From Xylanimonas allomyrinae (GTDB taxonomy: Bacteria > Actinomycetota > Actinomycetes > Actinomycetales > Cellulomonadaceae), in the NCBI RefSeq assembly GCF_004135345.1, contig NZ_CP035495.1, forward strand, positions 1,860,001-1,924,000: DNA of 64,000 nt, written 5' to 3'. Of this stretch, positions 52,218-63,122 are shown piece by piece. How positions within the stretch are numbered: the stretch's first letter is position 1; every line of letters starts with the position of its first letter. The notes beneath the pieces are model-generated. The model did not search any database and was not told where the DNA came from. It worked only from the letters and a program-made list of their open reading frames with translations. A program made the position numbers and the translations under genes.

Positions 52218-53513
52218 TCAGGCCACGGCCCGCCGCAGGCGGTCGGCCACCTCGGCGAACGCCGTCCGCACCGGTGAGCCGGGCGCGTGCTCGGCCAGGC
52301 TGCGCCCGGCGAGCAGCGCTCCGTCGACCGCCGGGTCGTCGGGGACGACGACGACGTCGTCGACCCCGGCGTAGCGGGCCATGGCCTCGCGCACGGCCGC
52401 TTCGGGACGCGGCCCGACGGCGGCCGCGCGCGCACGGTTGACGACGACGACCGCGGGGGTGGGTACCGGCACGGGCGCCTCGCGCAGCTCCTCGAGGGCC
52501 TGCACGAGCCGTTGCACGCCGACAGGGTCGGCGCCACCCACCACGACGACGTCGTCGGCCGCGGCCAGCGCAGCCAGGGTGGCGGCGTTGCGCTGCGGCG
52601 CGTGCGTGTCGTACATGAGCAGCTCGTCGGCCTCGATGGGCGAGGCGGTGTCCACGACCGTCCACTCGGCCAGCCGGCGCGCCTGCTCGATCACGACCTC
52701 GAGGGCCGAGGCCGGAGCCTCGGGCCACCGGGCCGCGCGCGTCAGGCCCGTGAGCACCCGCAGCCGGGGTGCGACGACCGGGGTCAGGCGTGCGAGCGCG
52801 ACGACGTCGAGCACACCCTGCCCGGCAGCCCGGCACGCGGCGGCCAGCCCTGGTGCGTCGTCGAGCAGCCCGAGGCGCATCGCCAGCGACGAGCCGTAGG
52901 TGTCGGCGTCGACGAGCAGCGTCTCGCCGCCTGCGTCGTCCGCAGGGCGCCCGCGGCCGGGGCCCGGCCGGCGTCCGGCGCGCGGCGGGCCGGACGCGAG
53001 CCCCGCGAGCCGGGCCGCGATCTCGAGCGCCGCGGTGGTGCGGCCGGGAGCGCCTCCCGGACCCCACACCGCGACGACGCGTCCCCGTGCGCCGTCGTCG
53101 GCCGGAGGCTCGGCGCCCGGATCGGCCGGCGCGGGATCGGCCATCGCGCCGCCCGCCCCTGCCGCCTCGCGTACGGCATCGGCCACGGCACCTTCCAAGG
53201 CGGCGGCCGTGGCGTCCAGGACGACGTCGGCCCCGAGCGCGCGCAGCCGCTCTCGGCCGTGCCCGTCGTCGAGCGCGACGACGCGCACCCCGGCGGCGTG
53301 CAGCCTCGCGACCGCCTCGCGGTCGAGGCCCGGAAGATCGCCCGAGACGACGGCGACCGTGCCGGCGCCGGCCGCGGCGGCCGCCAGCAGCTCGACGACG
53401 TCGCCGCAGCGGCGTGTCACGGTCGCCGTCGAGCCCGGCGCCCCGAGCGCGAGCACCACGTGCGTCTCGGCCGCGCCGCGCACGGCCGACAGGACGGTGA
53501 CCTCGGCCGCCAT
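52218..53513 (-). CDS. CpaE-like P-loop ATPase (Flp/Tad pilus or septum-site type)
   Basis: A 431-residue protein. The N-terminal ~120 residues form a receiver-like domain without a clear phospho-Asp. After an Ala/Pro-rich linker the ParA/MinD-like domain begins with a deviant Walker A, WGPGGAPGRTTAALEIA, where Arg replaces the usual Lys. LLVDADTYGSSLAMRLGL follows, then WTVVDTASPIEADELLM as the Walker B region. It resembles actinobacterial CpaE-like proteins found with SAF-domain CpaB-like partners. Other tad genes are missing, so a pilus role is not shown. ATG 53513 overlaps the SAF gene stop (TGATG). Confidence 0.82.
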   Translation of the reverse strand: MAAEVTVLSAVRGAAETHVVLALGAPGSTATVTRRCGDVVELLAAAAAGAGTVAVVSGDLPGLDREAVARLHAAGVRVVALDDGHGRERLRALGADVVLDATAAALEGAVADAVREAAGAGGAMADPAPADPGAEPPADDGARGRVVAVWGPGGAPGRTTAALEIAARLAGLASGPPRAGRRPGPGRGRPADDAGGETLLVDADTYGSSLAMRLGLLDDAPGLAAACRAAGQGVLDVVALARLTPVVAPRLRVLTGLTRAARWPEAPASALEVVIEQARRLAEWTVVDTASPIEADELLMYDTHAPQRNAATLAALAAADDVVVVGGADPVGVQRLVQALEELREAPVPVPTPAVVVVNRARAAAVGPRPEAAVREAMARYAGVDDVVVVPDDPAVDGALLAGRSLAEHAPGSPVRTAFAEVADRLRRAVA

Positions 53514-54169
53514 CAGGCGTCGGCTCCGGCGACCGGCACGACGTCGACGGAACCGTCGGCCCCGAGCGCCGCGAGCAGGCCCGGGAGGTCGGCGGTGGGG
53601 ACCAGCACGTGCAGCGTCGTCGAGGAGCCGACGACGAGCTGCGTCCCGGCGTCGTCGACCTGCTCGACCAGGACCCCCTCGACGACCGCCCGCGGGTCGG
53701 GGGCGGGCGCGTCCGACCCGGGAGCCGCGTCGGGCACGAACCACACGTCGACCACGCTGCCCTTGCGGACGCGCGCGGACAGCGCGCCGTCGACCGGGAC
53801 CGCGACCGAACGCAGGTCGAGTCCCGCGGCCTCGCCCAGGGCGGAGCGCGCGACGAGCTCACCGTCGCCGACGGCGCGCGTGACGACGAGCCCGTCGGGC
53901 AGGGGCCGGTCCGCGGGCAGGTAGCGGTCGGCACGGTCGCCCAGGCGCACGTCCACGACTCGCAGGGCACCGGGCGTCAGCCTCTCGCCCGGGGTGAGCG
54001 CTCCGGCGGCTGCCCACACGGGAACGGTGCGCGACGCCGAGGACACGGCCCACGACCCCAGCGCGACGGAGAGCGCGACCAGGACGATGCCCACGACCAG
54101 GCGCGGGTCGCGCCAGGACGGCCGGCGCAGGCGGGGCGCCACGGGGGCGGGAAGTGTCGGGGAGCTCAT
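53513..54169 (-). CDS. SAF-domain (CpaB/RcpC-like) membrane protein
   Basis: A 218-residue protein with a cytoplasmic Pro/Arg-rich start and one membrane helix (LVVGIVLVALSVALGSWAV). An extracytoplasmic SAF domain follows (ALTPGERLTPGALRVVDVRL, LPDGLVVTRAVGDGELVARS). A CpaB-type C-terminal region has VAVPVDGALSARVRKGSVVD and VLVPTADLPGLLAALG. It pairs with the CpaE-like ATPase. The domain is shared with flagellar FlgA and antifreeze proteins; here it is probably part of a cell-envelope assembly of unknown type. Confidence 0.85.
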   Translation of the reverse strand: MSSPTLPAPVAPRLRRPSWRDPRLVVGIVLVALSVALGSWAVSSASRTVPVWAAAGALTPGERLTPGALRVVDVRLGDRADRYLPADRPLPDGLVVTRAVGDGELVARSALGEAAGLDLRSVAVPVDGALSARVRKGSVVDVWFVPDAAPGSDAPAPDPRAVVEGVLVEQVDDAGTQLVVGSSTTLHVLVPTADLPGLLAALGADGSVDVVPVAGADA

Positions 54170-54250
54170 GGGCGTTCCTTCGTGCTGGTGGTGGGTCGTG
54201 TGTCGGTCGACGACATCATCGGTCGTCTACCGTCGCTCAGTGATGGCTGT

Positions 54251-54259
54251 TGTGGACAA
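54251..54259 (-). promoter_or_regulatory. Isolated DnaA-box match TTGTCCACA
   Basis: TGTGGACAA on the plus strand is a perfect complement of the actinobacterial DnaA box. It is alone, in the promoter region between the SAF gene and the HTH gene. Another single copy is at 63095-63103. A regulatory DnaA site or chance are both possible; there is no box cluster to suggest an origin. Confidence 0.3.
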
Positions 54260-54288
54260 ACGTGGTGTGCTGTCGGCACGTGCTGTGC

Positions 54289-54294
54289 CAGACT
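54289..54294 (+). promoter_or_regulatory. -10 box CAGACT, leaderless start of the HTH gene
   Basis: CAGACT ends 6 nt before ATG 54301 and no ribosome site precedes it. The hexamer is one step from TANNNT. Confidence 0.35.
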
Positions 54295-54300
54295 GACCGC

Positions 54301-54510
54301 ATGGCCGCCCGATTCCTCTCCCTCGCCGACGTCGAGGAGATGCTCGCGATCTCGTCCCGTCAGGCGTATGCGCTTGTCCGCAGCGGCGAGCTTCCCGCGA
54401 TCCAGATCGGCGGCAAGGGCGTGTGGCGGGTCGAGGCGACCGAGCTCGAGGCCTACATCGCGCGGCAGTACGCGCGCACGCGTGCGCGGCTCGACTCCGG
54501 CCAGATCTGA
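54301..54510 (+). CDS. Excisionase-type helix-turn-helix DNA-binding protein
   Basis: A 69-residue protein: FLSLADVEEMLAISSRQAYA forms the first helices and HTH, then LVRSGELPAIQIGGKGVWRV the wing, and LEAYIARQYARTRARL a final helix. This is the MerR-like/excisionase (DUF helix_turn_helix 17) fold. No phage genes surround it, so it is probably a chromosomal regulator for the divergent SAF/CpaE genes. ATG 54301 was chosen; the longer frame adds only a cysteine-rich non-conserved stretch. Confidence 0.85.
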   Translation: MAARFLSLADVEEMLAISSRQAYALVRSGELPAIQIGGKGVWRVEATELEAYIARQYARTRARLDSGQI

Positions 54511-54512
54511 GC

Positions 54513-55060
54513 TCACGCCTGACTCACCCGAAGGACGGCGGCGAAGGGGACCGTACGCACGCCGACCGGTGACCGGTCCGTCTCCTCCAGGTCGAGGTGG
54601 TCCCCGCCGACGCGCGCCAGCCTCCCGGCCGCCTGCCCCCGGCCGTCCGCACGACGACGCGGGCCCGGTCACGCTGGAGCCCGCGCAGCACGGTGCCCAG
54701 CCCGAGCGCGTCGGTGCGCGCCGTCGACGGAACGACGTGCCTGGTCAGACCGGTCACCGACGCGACGGCCGCGAGCGGGACGAGGTGTTCGACCACGCCG
54801 CTCGGGCCACGGCCCTCCAGCAGGACCCACGCCGTCGCGACCCGCCGGAGCACGCCCTGGACATGCTCGCCGTCGAGCAGGGTCAGCGCGACCGGCCTGC
54901 CGACCACGGCGCGCAGCCGATCGGCGAGGGTCATCGACGCGTGCTCGGCGCGCGTCAGCTCGGCGATCTCGCCGTCCCGCACGACCTGCGCGTGCGCCTC
55001 GAACTGCGACTCGAGATCGGCGAAGAGCAGGTCCCATCGTGCGGACCTCGATGCGGTCAT
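54513..55060 (-). CDS. Conserved hypothetical actinobacterial protein, frameshifted
   Basis: It starts at ATG 55060 (MTASRSARWDLLFADLESQF; AAGGA upstream). It has an N-terminal charged helix followed by small beta-rich domains (VALTLLDGEHVQGVLRRVAT, VEHLVPLAAVASVTGLTRHV). The frame breaks in the G5 run at 54636-54640. As read it continues as RRPGGWRASAGTTSTW and stops at 54524. One added G gives QAAGRLARVGGDHLDLEETD and ends in VPFAAVLRVSQA at 54513, clearly the better reading. The repaired protein has ~182 residues. The fold may be Sm/Hfq-like; function unknown. It is convergent with the HTH gene. Confidence 0.7.
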
Positions 55061-55243
55061 CGTCTTCCTTCCGGCATCCGGCATCGGGTGACAGCCCGCG
55101 ACGCCGCCGCACAGGGTGCCACGGATCGCCGGTCATCCGGGAATCGGCTCGTCCGGCAGGCCTGGACATCGATGACACGGTGTGGTTCTCTTTCGCCCCT
55201 GAGGGTCATCCAACGCCATCAAACGTCATCATCGGAGGCTTAC

Positions 55244-56188
55244 GTGAACCATCAACGGCTCACCGGCACCGGGCGACTGCTCGGCCTCGGCGCCGGCCTC
55301 GGGGCCGCTGCCATCGCCCTGACGGCCCGTCTCGTCGAGATCGCCCCGCAGGCCGGCTCGCCCGCCGCCCGGGTCGAGGACTGGGTCGAGGTCACCGTCG
55401 TCGGTGCCGCCGCGGTCGCGGCCGCGTGGGTCGCCGTCGGCGCGCTGCTCGGGCTCGCCGTCGTCGCCGCCTCCAGGGCGGGCCTGCGCTGGCGCACCGG
55501 TGAGGCGGCGATCCAGCGGCTCGCTCCGGGAATCGTCCGCCGGCTCGTGCGCGCGGGGCTCGGCGTCGGCGTCGGCGCGTCGCTCGCCCTCACCCCGGCC
55601 ACCGCGTTCGCGGCGCCGGACGCGGGCACCGACCCCGCCATCACCGCCGAGAGCAGCCGAGCGGCCGAGGCGCCGACCACGCCCGTGGCACCGCCCGGGA
55701 CGACTCCCGAGACCGCCGACGCGCACCTGGGCGTCGACCTCGCGTGGCAGCCGACGATCGCTCCGGAGCCCACCGCTCCGGCGCAGGCCGCGCAGGCCGC
55801 GCCGACCCCCCGTGACGCGGCAGACGTGGCCCCGGCCACGCCCCAGCCCGCCGCGACGGCCACGACGCCCGCGACGCCCGCCGGACCGCTGCCGACGGCC
55901 GGCCCCGCGGCAGCAGAACAACGGACTGACTGGCCGCAGGATGCGGCTCGCACCCCCGACCCCGCCCCGGCGCTCCCGGCTGCGCCGAGCGCCACGCACG
56001 ACGACGGGACGGTCGTCGTGCTGCGCGGCGACACCCTGTGGGCCATCGCCGCACGCGCCCTCGGCGGCCACCCGACCGACGGGCAGATCCTCGCGGCGAC
56101 ACTGCGCTGGCACGAGGCCAACCGGAGCGTCATCGGCGACGATCCCGACCTCGTCCGCCCGGGACAGATCCTCGTCCCGCCCTCCTGA
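55244..56188 (+). CDS. LysM-domain membrane protein
   Basis: A 314-residue protein with three membrane helices near residues 12-28, 45-75 and 100-120. A long Ala/Pro/Thr-rich extracytoplasmic linker (residues ~125-245) follows, then a C-terminal LysM domain (VVVLRGDTLWAIAARALGGH, ending PDLVRPGQILVPPS) that would bind peptidoglycan. GTG 55244 has GGAGG five bases upstream. It precedes the Rv3235-like gene by 37 bp. The pair upstream of secA is a common actinobacterial arrangement. Confidence 0.88.
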   Translation: MNHQRLTGTGRLLGLGAGLGAAAIALTARLVEIAPQAGSPAARVEDWVEVTVVGAAAVAAAWVAVGALLGLAVVAASRAGLRWRTGEAAIQRLAPGIVRRLVRAGLGVGVGASLALTPATAFAAPDAGTDPAITAESSRAAEAPTTPVAPPGTTPETADAHLGVDLAWQPTIAPEPTAPAQAAQAAPTPRDAADVAPATPQPAATATTPATPAGPLPTAGPAAAEQRTDWPQDAARTPDPAPALPAAPSATHDDGTVVVLRGDTLWAIAARALGGHPTDGQILAATLRWHEANRSVIGDDPDLVRPGQILVPPS

Positions 56189-56225
56189 CCCGACGCCCGA
56201 GCCACGACCCACCCTGGAGGCCGCG

Positions 56226-56768
56226 ATGTCCAGCACCGTCGACCACGACCCGACACCCGCCACCCGCGCCGTGACCGTGCGCGCCGTGCCCCCACGCCCC
56301 GGCATGCCTCCGCAAGCCCCCACGCACCCGCCGCGAGTGCGCAAGGTGCACCTCGGGCGCGAGAGCACGACCGAGCGGAAGGCCGTCGACGACCTTGCCG
56401 AGGCGAGGCCCGTCGTCGAGCAGGCCGCTCCACCGCTCCCGGACCCGACCGCGATGTGCTGCTCGGTGGTACGCGCCGCCGTCGAGGTGCTGCGCGGCGA
56501 GCGCTCCGCGGTACAGCTCGCCCGCTGGGTCACACCGGCAGTGCTCGACCAGCTCACCGAACGTGCACGCCTGCTGCGCGAGGCCCCGGCTCAGGTGCCG
56601 TCGGGCCGGCGACCGGCCCAGGTGCGGCGCGTCCGCGTGGACCGCCGTAACGAGACCGCAGCGGAAGTCACGGTGATCGTCGAGGACAACGGCCGCGTCC
56701 GCGCGGCCGCGGCCCGCCTGGAGGCCCGCCGCGGCCAGTGGCGTGTCGCAGTCCTGGAGCTCGGCTAG
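56226..56768 (+). CDS. Rv3235-like protein
   Basis: A 180-residue protein with a disordered Pro-rich N-terminal half and a C-terminal domain: SVVRAAVEVLRGERSAVQLA, WVTPAVLDQLTERARLLREA and a final beta-rich VTVIVEDNGRVRAAAARLEA. This matches the Rv3235/DUF6459 family that neighbours secA1 in mycobacteria and relatives. Function unknown. GGAGG precedes ATG 56226. It is the last plus-strand gene before the bidirectional terminator. Confidence 0.85.
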   Translation: MSSTVDHDPTPATRAVTVRAVPPRPGMPPQAPTHPPRVRKVHLGRESTTERKAVDDLAEARPVVEQAAPPLPDPTAMCCSVVRAAVEVLRGERSAVQLARWVTPAVLDQLTERARLLREAPAQVPSGRRPAQVRRVRVDRRNETAAEVTVIVEDNGRVRAAAARLEARRGQWRVAVLELG

Positions 56769-56915
56769 CTACCGGCCCGCCCCGTCGGCCGGCCGTCGAC
56801 CCGCGCCCCGCAGTCCAGGGCGACGGACGCGACCACGGGCGCTGGCCGGGGTTCCTCGATCGATCCGCCAGCCGACGGCATCGCCGCGTGCCGTCGCCGT
56901 CGGCCACGAGAACGA

Positions 56916-56956
56916 GAGGTGCCCCTGACACTGTCGATGCAGGTCAGGGGCACCTC
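56916..56956. terminator. 14-bp hairpin between the Rv3235-like gene and secA
   Basis: GAGGTGCCCCTGAC (56916-56929) pairs exactly with GTCAGGGGCACCTC (56943-56956) across 13 nt. It lies 24 bp past the secA stop and serves convergent genes. Confidence 0.8.
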
Positions 56957-56980
56957 CGTGGTGCACGCCTCGTCAGCTGG

Positions 56981-59929
<2,949 letters not shown>

Positions 59930-60094
59930 GCGTTCTCCTATGTCATGTCGCGGACGCGACAGATCGCCGCTCCTTTGGTCACACCCTCGGCCATCCTAGG
60001 CCCGGCCCCCGGGACGTCGGCTCGGGTTCGCCCCTGGGAGAAACGATCGTCCCTCCCGTGTCGCACGTCGCGTCGCCACCTCGGCGCTCCGGCG

Positions 60095-61404
60095 TCAGCC
60101 ACGGCCCAGCGCCCCCGCAAGCTCGGGAGCGAGGTCCCCGCCGGCGCGACGACGACGTCGGCGAGGCCCAGCCACCCCGCCATCGCCCGCAGCTCGGCGG
60201 CCAGCCGGTGCGCCGTCGCACCCCGGTCCCCCGGTGCCGCCGGCTCGCCGTGCGCGGACTGCACACGCAGGACTCCGCCCCCTGCCGCACGGCGATCGGC
60301 CTTGAGGTCGACGCGTGCCGTGATGTGCTCGCCCTCCAGGAACGGCAGCACGTAGTACCCGTGGACGCGTCTGGCCGCCGGGACGTAGATCTCGATGCGG
60401 TAGGTCGTGCCGAACAGCTCTTCGAGCCGGGTGCGCTCGAACACCAGCGGGTCGAACGGGCTCAGGAGCGCGGCACCGTCGGCGCGACGCGGCAGCGCGG
60501 CGTCGCGGTGCAGGTACCACGGGCCACGCAGGCCCTCGACCTCGACCGGCACGAGCACGCCGTCCTCGACGAGCTCGCGGACCGCGGCCGGGACGAGGGC
60601 GTTGGTGACCCCGCGCCTCAGCCGGAAGTAGTCACGCAGGTCGCGCAGCGTGGCGACGCCGTGGGCACGGGCGCCGACCTCGACCAGCCCGCGGATCGCC
60701 TCGGCGTCGGTCACGGGCGGCGCATCGAGCACGGAGCGCGGCAGTACGCGCTCGGGCAGGTCGTAGCGCCGCTCGAACTGTGCGGACCGCCCGGCCGAGA
60801 CCACCTCGCCGGTGAAGAACAGGTGCTCGAGGACTCGCTTGGCCGCCGACCAGTTCCAGCCCCACTCGTCCGTGGCGGGCCTCCCGCCCGCACCGCCCTC
60901 GGCGAGCAGCGCGTGGACCTGCGCCGAGGTCACGGGGCCGCGCTCGGCGAGGATCGCGCGCACCGCCGCGAGCTCGGCGGGATGCCGCTCGGCCGCGGAG
61001 GCGATGCTGCCCCAGGCGTGGTCGCGGACCGCTCGCCGCCGCCATGCGAGCAGAGGCCACGTCTCGACGGGGACGAACGACGCCTCGTGCGCCCACGCCT
61101 CGACGAGCCTGCGCGGGGTGCGCGACGACAGCCGGTCGAGCAGCCCGACGTCGTAGGGCCCGAGCCGCGAGAACGCCGGCATGAGGTGGGCGCGCGCGAG
61201 CACGTTGACCGAGTCGATCTGCAGCAGGCCGAGGCGGCGCACGACCGCCGTCACCTGCCGCAGGCCAGGCCCGCTGCCACCGGTCCGCGCCCGGTGCAGG
61301 CCCTGCGCGGCGAGCGCCACGCGGCGGGCCTGCGCGCGCGACAGGCGGTCGGGTCGCGCCCGCGCGGGCGCGACCGGCGTGGAGACGACAGTGGCGGCGG
61401 TCAC
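60095..61404 (-). CDS. YcaQ-like winged-helix DNA glycosylase family protein, C-terminus frameshifted
   Basis: A winged-helix protein of the DUF1006/YcaQ-AlkX group, DNA glycosylases that unhook interstrand crosslinks. It begins at GTG 61404 (VTAATVVSTPVAPARARPDR). Motifs include LSRAQARRVALAAQGLHRAR, LGLLQIDSVNVLARAHLMPA, HEASFVPVETWPLLAWRRRA, FERRYDLPERVLPRSVLD and LLSPFDPLVFERTRLEELFG. Near the end the frame breaks at the G4 run 60136-60139. One extra G gives APAGDLAPELAGALGRG and a stop at 60095, whereas the read frame runs on to 59938 without family similarity. The repaired length is ~436 residues. Confidence 0.87.
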
Positions 61405-61451
61405 CGTTCCATGGTGCCCGCCGCCACCGACATCGGTCGCCGTGCTGCCGG

Positions 61452-62105
61452 TCAGGTCAGCTCGCTCACCGGAAGGAGGCCCTCGCACTGCTGGTCGAGC
61501 TGGACGACTCCGTACGTCCATCCCTTGCGCTTGTAGACCGCCGACGGCCGCGCCGACTCCTTGTCGATGAACAGGAAGAAGTCGTGGCCCACGAGCTCCA
61601 TCTCGTAGATCGCGTCGTCAACCGTCAGCGGGTCCGCCGAGTGCAGCTTCTGACGGATCACCACGGGCGAGTCGCCAAGCTGGTGCTCGACGGCCTCGCC
61701 GTCGGCGACCAGCGAGGTGGACGGCTCGGCAGGCTCAGGCTCGACATCCTTCACCGCGTCGTAGGGGCGGACGTCCACGGGAGCGAGGACGTAGCTGCGG
61801 CGGTGGTCCTTGCGGCGGTCCCGGCTGCGGCGCAGCCGTTCGACCAGCTTGTCGATGGCGAGGTCGAGGGCGCCGTAGCGGTCGTCCGCCGCGGCCTCCG
61901 CGCGGATCACGGGTCCCTTGGCGCGCACGGTGAGCTCGACGCGCTCGCGCACGTCGGACAGCTTGGGGTTGTTCTCGTGCGTGACCTCGACGTCCACGCG
62001 CTGCGCGAGCGGCGCAAGCTGTGTGACCTTGGCGAGCTTGTCCTCCACGTGGCGGCGGAAACGCTCCGGCACCTCCGTGTGCCTTCCGGCGACAACGATC
62101 TCCAT
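61452..62105 (-). CDS. hpf: Long-form ribosome hibernation-promoting factor
   Basis: A 217-residue protein that inactivates and dimerises 70S ribosomes in stationary phase. The N-terminal HPF/RaiA domain covers residues ~1-100: MEIVVAGRHTEVPERFRRHV, AKVTQLAPLAQRVDVEV and DRYGALDLAIDKLVERLRRS. A flexible linker precedes the C-terminal dimerisation domain with AIYEMELVGHDFFLFIDKES and ARPSAVYKRKGWTYGVVQLD. AAGGGAG precedes ATG 62105. The secA-hpf-comF-lpqB order is as in mycobacteria. Confidence 0.96.
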   Translation of the reverse strand: MEIVVAGRHTEVPERFRRHVEDKLAKVTQLAPLAQRVDVEVTHENNPKLSDVRERVELTVRAKGPVIRAEAAADDRYGALDLAIDKLVERLRRSRDRRKDHRRSYVLAPVDVRPYDAVKDVEPEPAEPSTSLVADGEAVEHQLGDSPVVIRQKLHSADPLTVDDAIYEMELVGHDFFLFIDKESARPSAVYKRKGWTYGVVQLDQQCEGLLPVSELT

Positions 62106-62127
62106 CGTGTAGCTCCCTTCTTCGGGA

Positions 62128-62149
62128 GGGCGCCCGCCCACGGGCGCCC
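62128..62149 (-). repeat. GGGCGCCCG hairpin in the hpf leader
   Basis: GGGCGCCCG (62128-62136) and CGGGCGCCC (62141-62149) enclose CCCA, 22 bp upstream of the hpf start. It could end transcription from comF or limit hpf translation. Confidence 0.6.
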
Positions 62150-62162
62150 GGTGTGGTTCGGC

Positions 62163-62183
62163 GGCATCCGGTCACCGGATGCC
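62163..62183 (-). terminator. GGCATCCGG hairpin between comF and hpf
   Basis: GGCATCCGG (62163-62171) and CCGGATGCC (62175-62183) enclose TCA. A very similar loop-less palindrome lies before kgd (16203-16216), so it might also be a protein site. Confidence 0.45.
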
Positions 62184-62298
62184 CGTGACGGCACCACCTC
62201 CAAGACGCGCCCGAACTCGGGCCAGCGGCTGACCGTGGGTGTGGTTGGCACCCTCGGTGAGACCCCAGGCTAGCCCCGGTCACGGCTCTGCAACAGCG

Positions 62299-63054
62299 CT
62301 ACGGGGCGCGTGGCGCATGCAGATCCGCGAAGCGCCCCGGCGGCGGTGTCGCGGCCAGCACGAACGCGCCGACGACGTCCGCCCCCACCGCCTCCAGGCA
62401 TCGCTCCGAGGCGGCGAGCGTCGCGCCCGTGGTGACGACGTCGTCGACCAGCAGGCAGGCAGGTGCGCCACCGCGACCCGTGCGCCGGCCCGCGGCCGCG
62501 AGCGCGCGGACGTCGGCCCTCACGGTCACGTTCGCCCCACGCGCCCTCGCGCCGAGCCCGACCTGGTCGGCCCCGCGACCCCGGCGCAGCGCGGGCGCGA
62601 CGGCGCCGCCCACGGCCGCCGCGACCACGCGCGCGAGGGGCGCCAGGTGGTCACGCCCGCGGGCACGCCGCGAGGCGGGGCTCGACGGCGCCGGCACGAC
62701 CAGCAGCGGACGGCGTCCGACGACGTCGTGCAGCGTGGGCGCAAGGCCCGCCGCGGCGCGGGCCGCGGCCCGCACCAGCACGGTGTCGAGGTCCGAGCGG
62801 GCGCGGTCCTTCCACGCGACCACGACCCCGCGCACAGGACCTTCGTAGCGGGTGAGCGCCCACACGGGCAGCGGGCCGACGCCGTCGACGCGGTCGAGCC
62901 GCGGCACGTCGCGCTCGACGCGGACCGGGTCCTGACCGAAGCTCTCGGCACACGGCCCGCACCACGGCACGTCGGTCGCGCCGCACCCGGGGCACTCGAC
63001 AGGGACGACGACGCGGGCGAGCTCGCGCAGCAGCGCGACGACGGGGCTGGGCAT
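62299..63054 (-). CDS. ComF-family phosphoribosyltransferase-like protein
   Basis: A 251-residue protein of the ComF/GntX family (Rv3242c-like). An N-terminal zinc knuckle VECPGCGATDVPWCGPC leads to RYEGPVRGVVVAWKDRA, LLVVPAPSSPASRRARG and the PRPP-binding motif ACLLVDDVVTTGATLAASER. In other bacteria ComF aids DNA uptake; here its role is unknown. ATG 63054 is used; the longer upstream frame overlaps the lpqB end without conservation. The gene lies 68 bp downstream of lpqB. Confidence 0.9.
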   Translation of the reverse strand: MPSPVVALLRELARVVVPVECPGCGATDVPWCGPCAESFGQDPVRVERDVPRLDRVDGVGPLPVWALTRYEGPVRGVVVAWKDRARSDLDTVLVRAAARAAAGLAPTLHDVVGRRPLLVVPAPSSPASRRARGRDHLAPLARVVAAAVGGAVAPALRRGRGADQVGLGARARGANVTVRADVRALAAAGRRTGRGGAPACLLVDDVVTTGATLAASERCLEAVGADVVGAFVLAATPPPGRFADLHAPRAP

Positions 63055-63094
63055 GCACGCATCGTGGCGCCCCCGCGGCCCTCCCCGTGCGCCC

Positions 63095-63103
63095 TGTGGA
63101 CAA
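63095..63103 (-). promoter_or_regulatory. Isolated DnaA-box match TTGTCCACA
   Basis: Single perfect box in the 68-bp gap between lpqB and comF. Weak evidence for function without further copies nearby. Confidence 0.25.
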
Positions 63104-63122
63104 CCCGTCCGGGTCGACCCGG

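Noticed and set aside
59938-60094. C-terminal 50 residues of the YcaQ-like frame as read
   Set aside because: Arg-rich, no family similarity; the repaired frame ends naturally at 60095.
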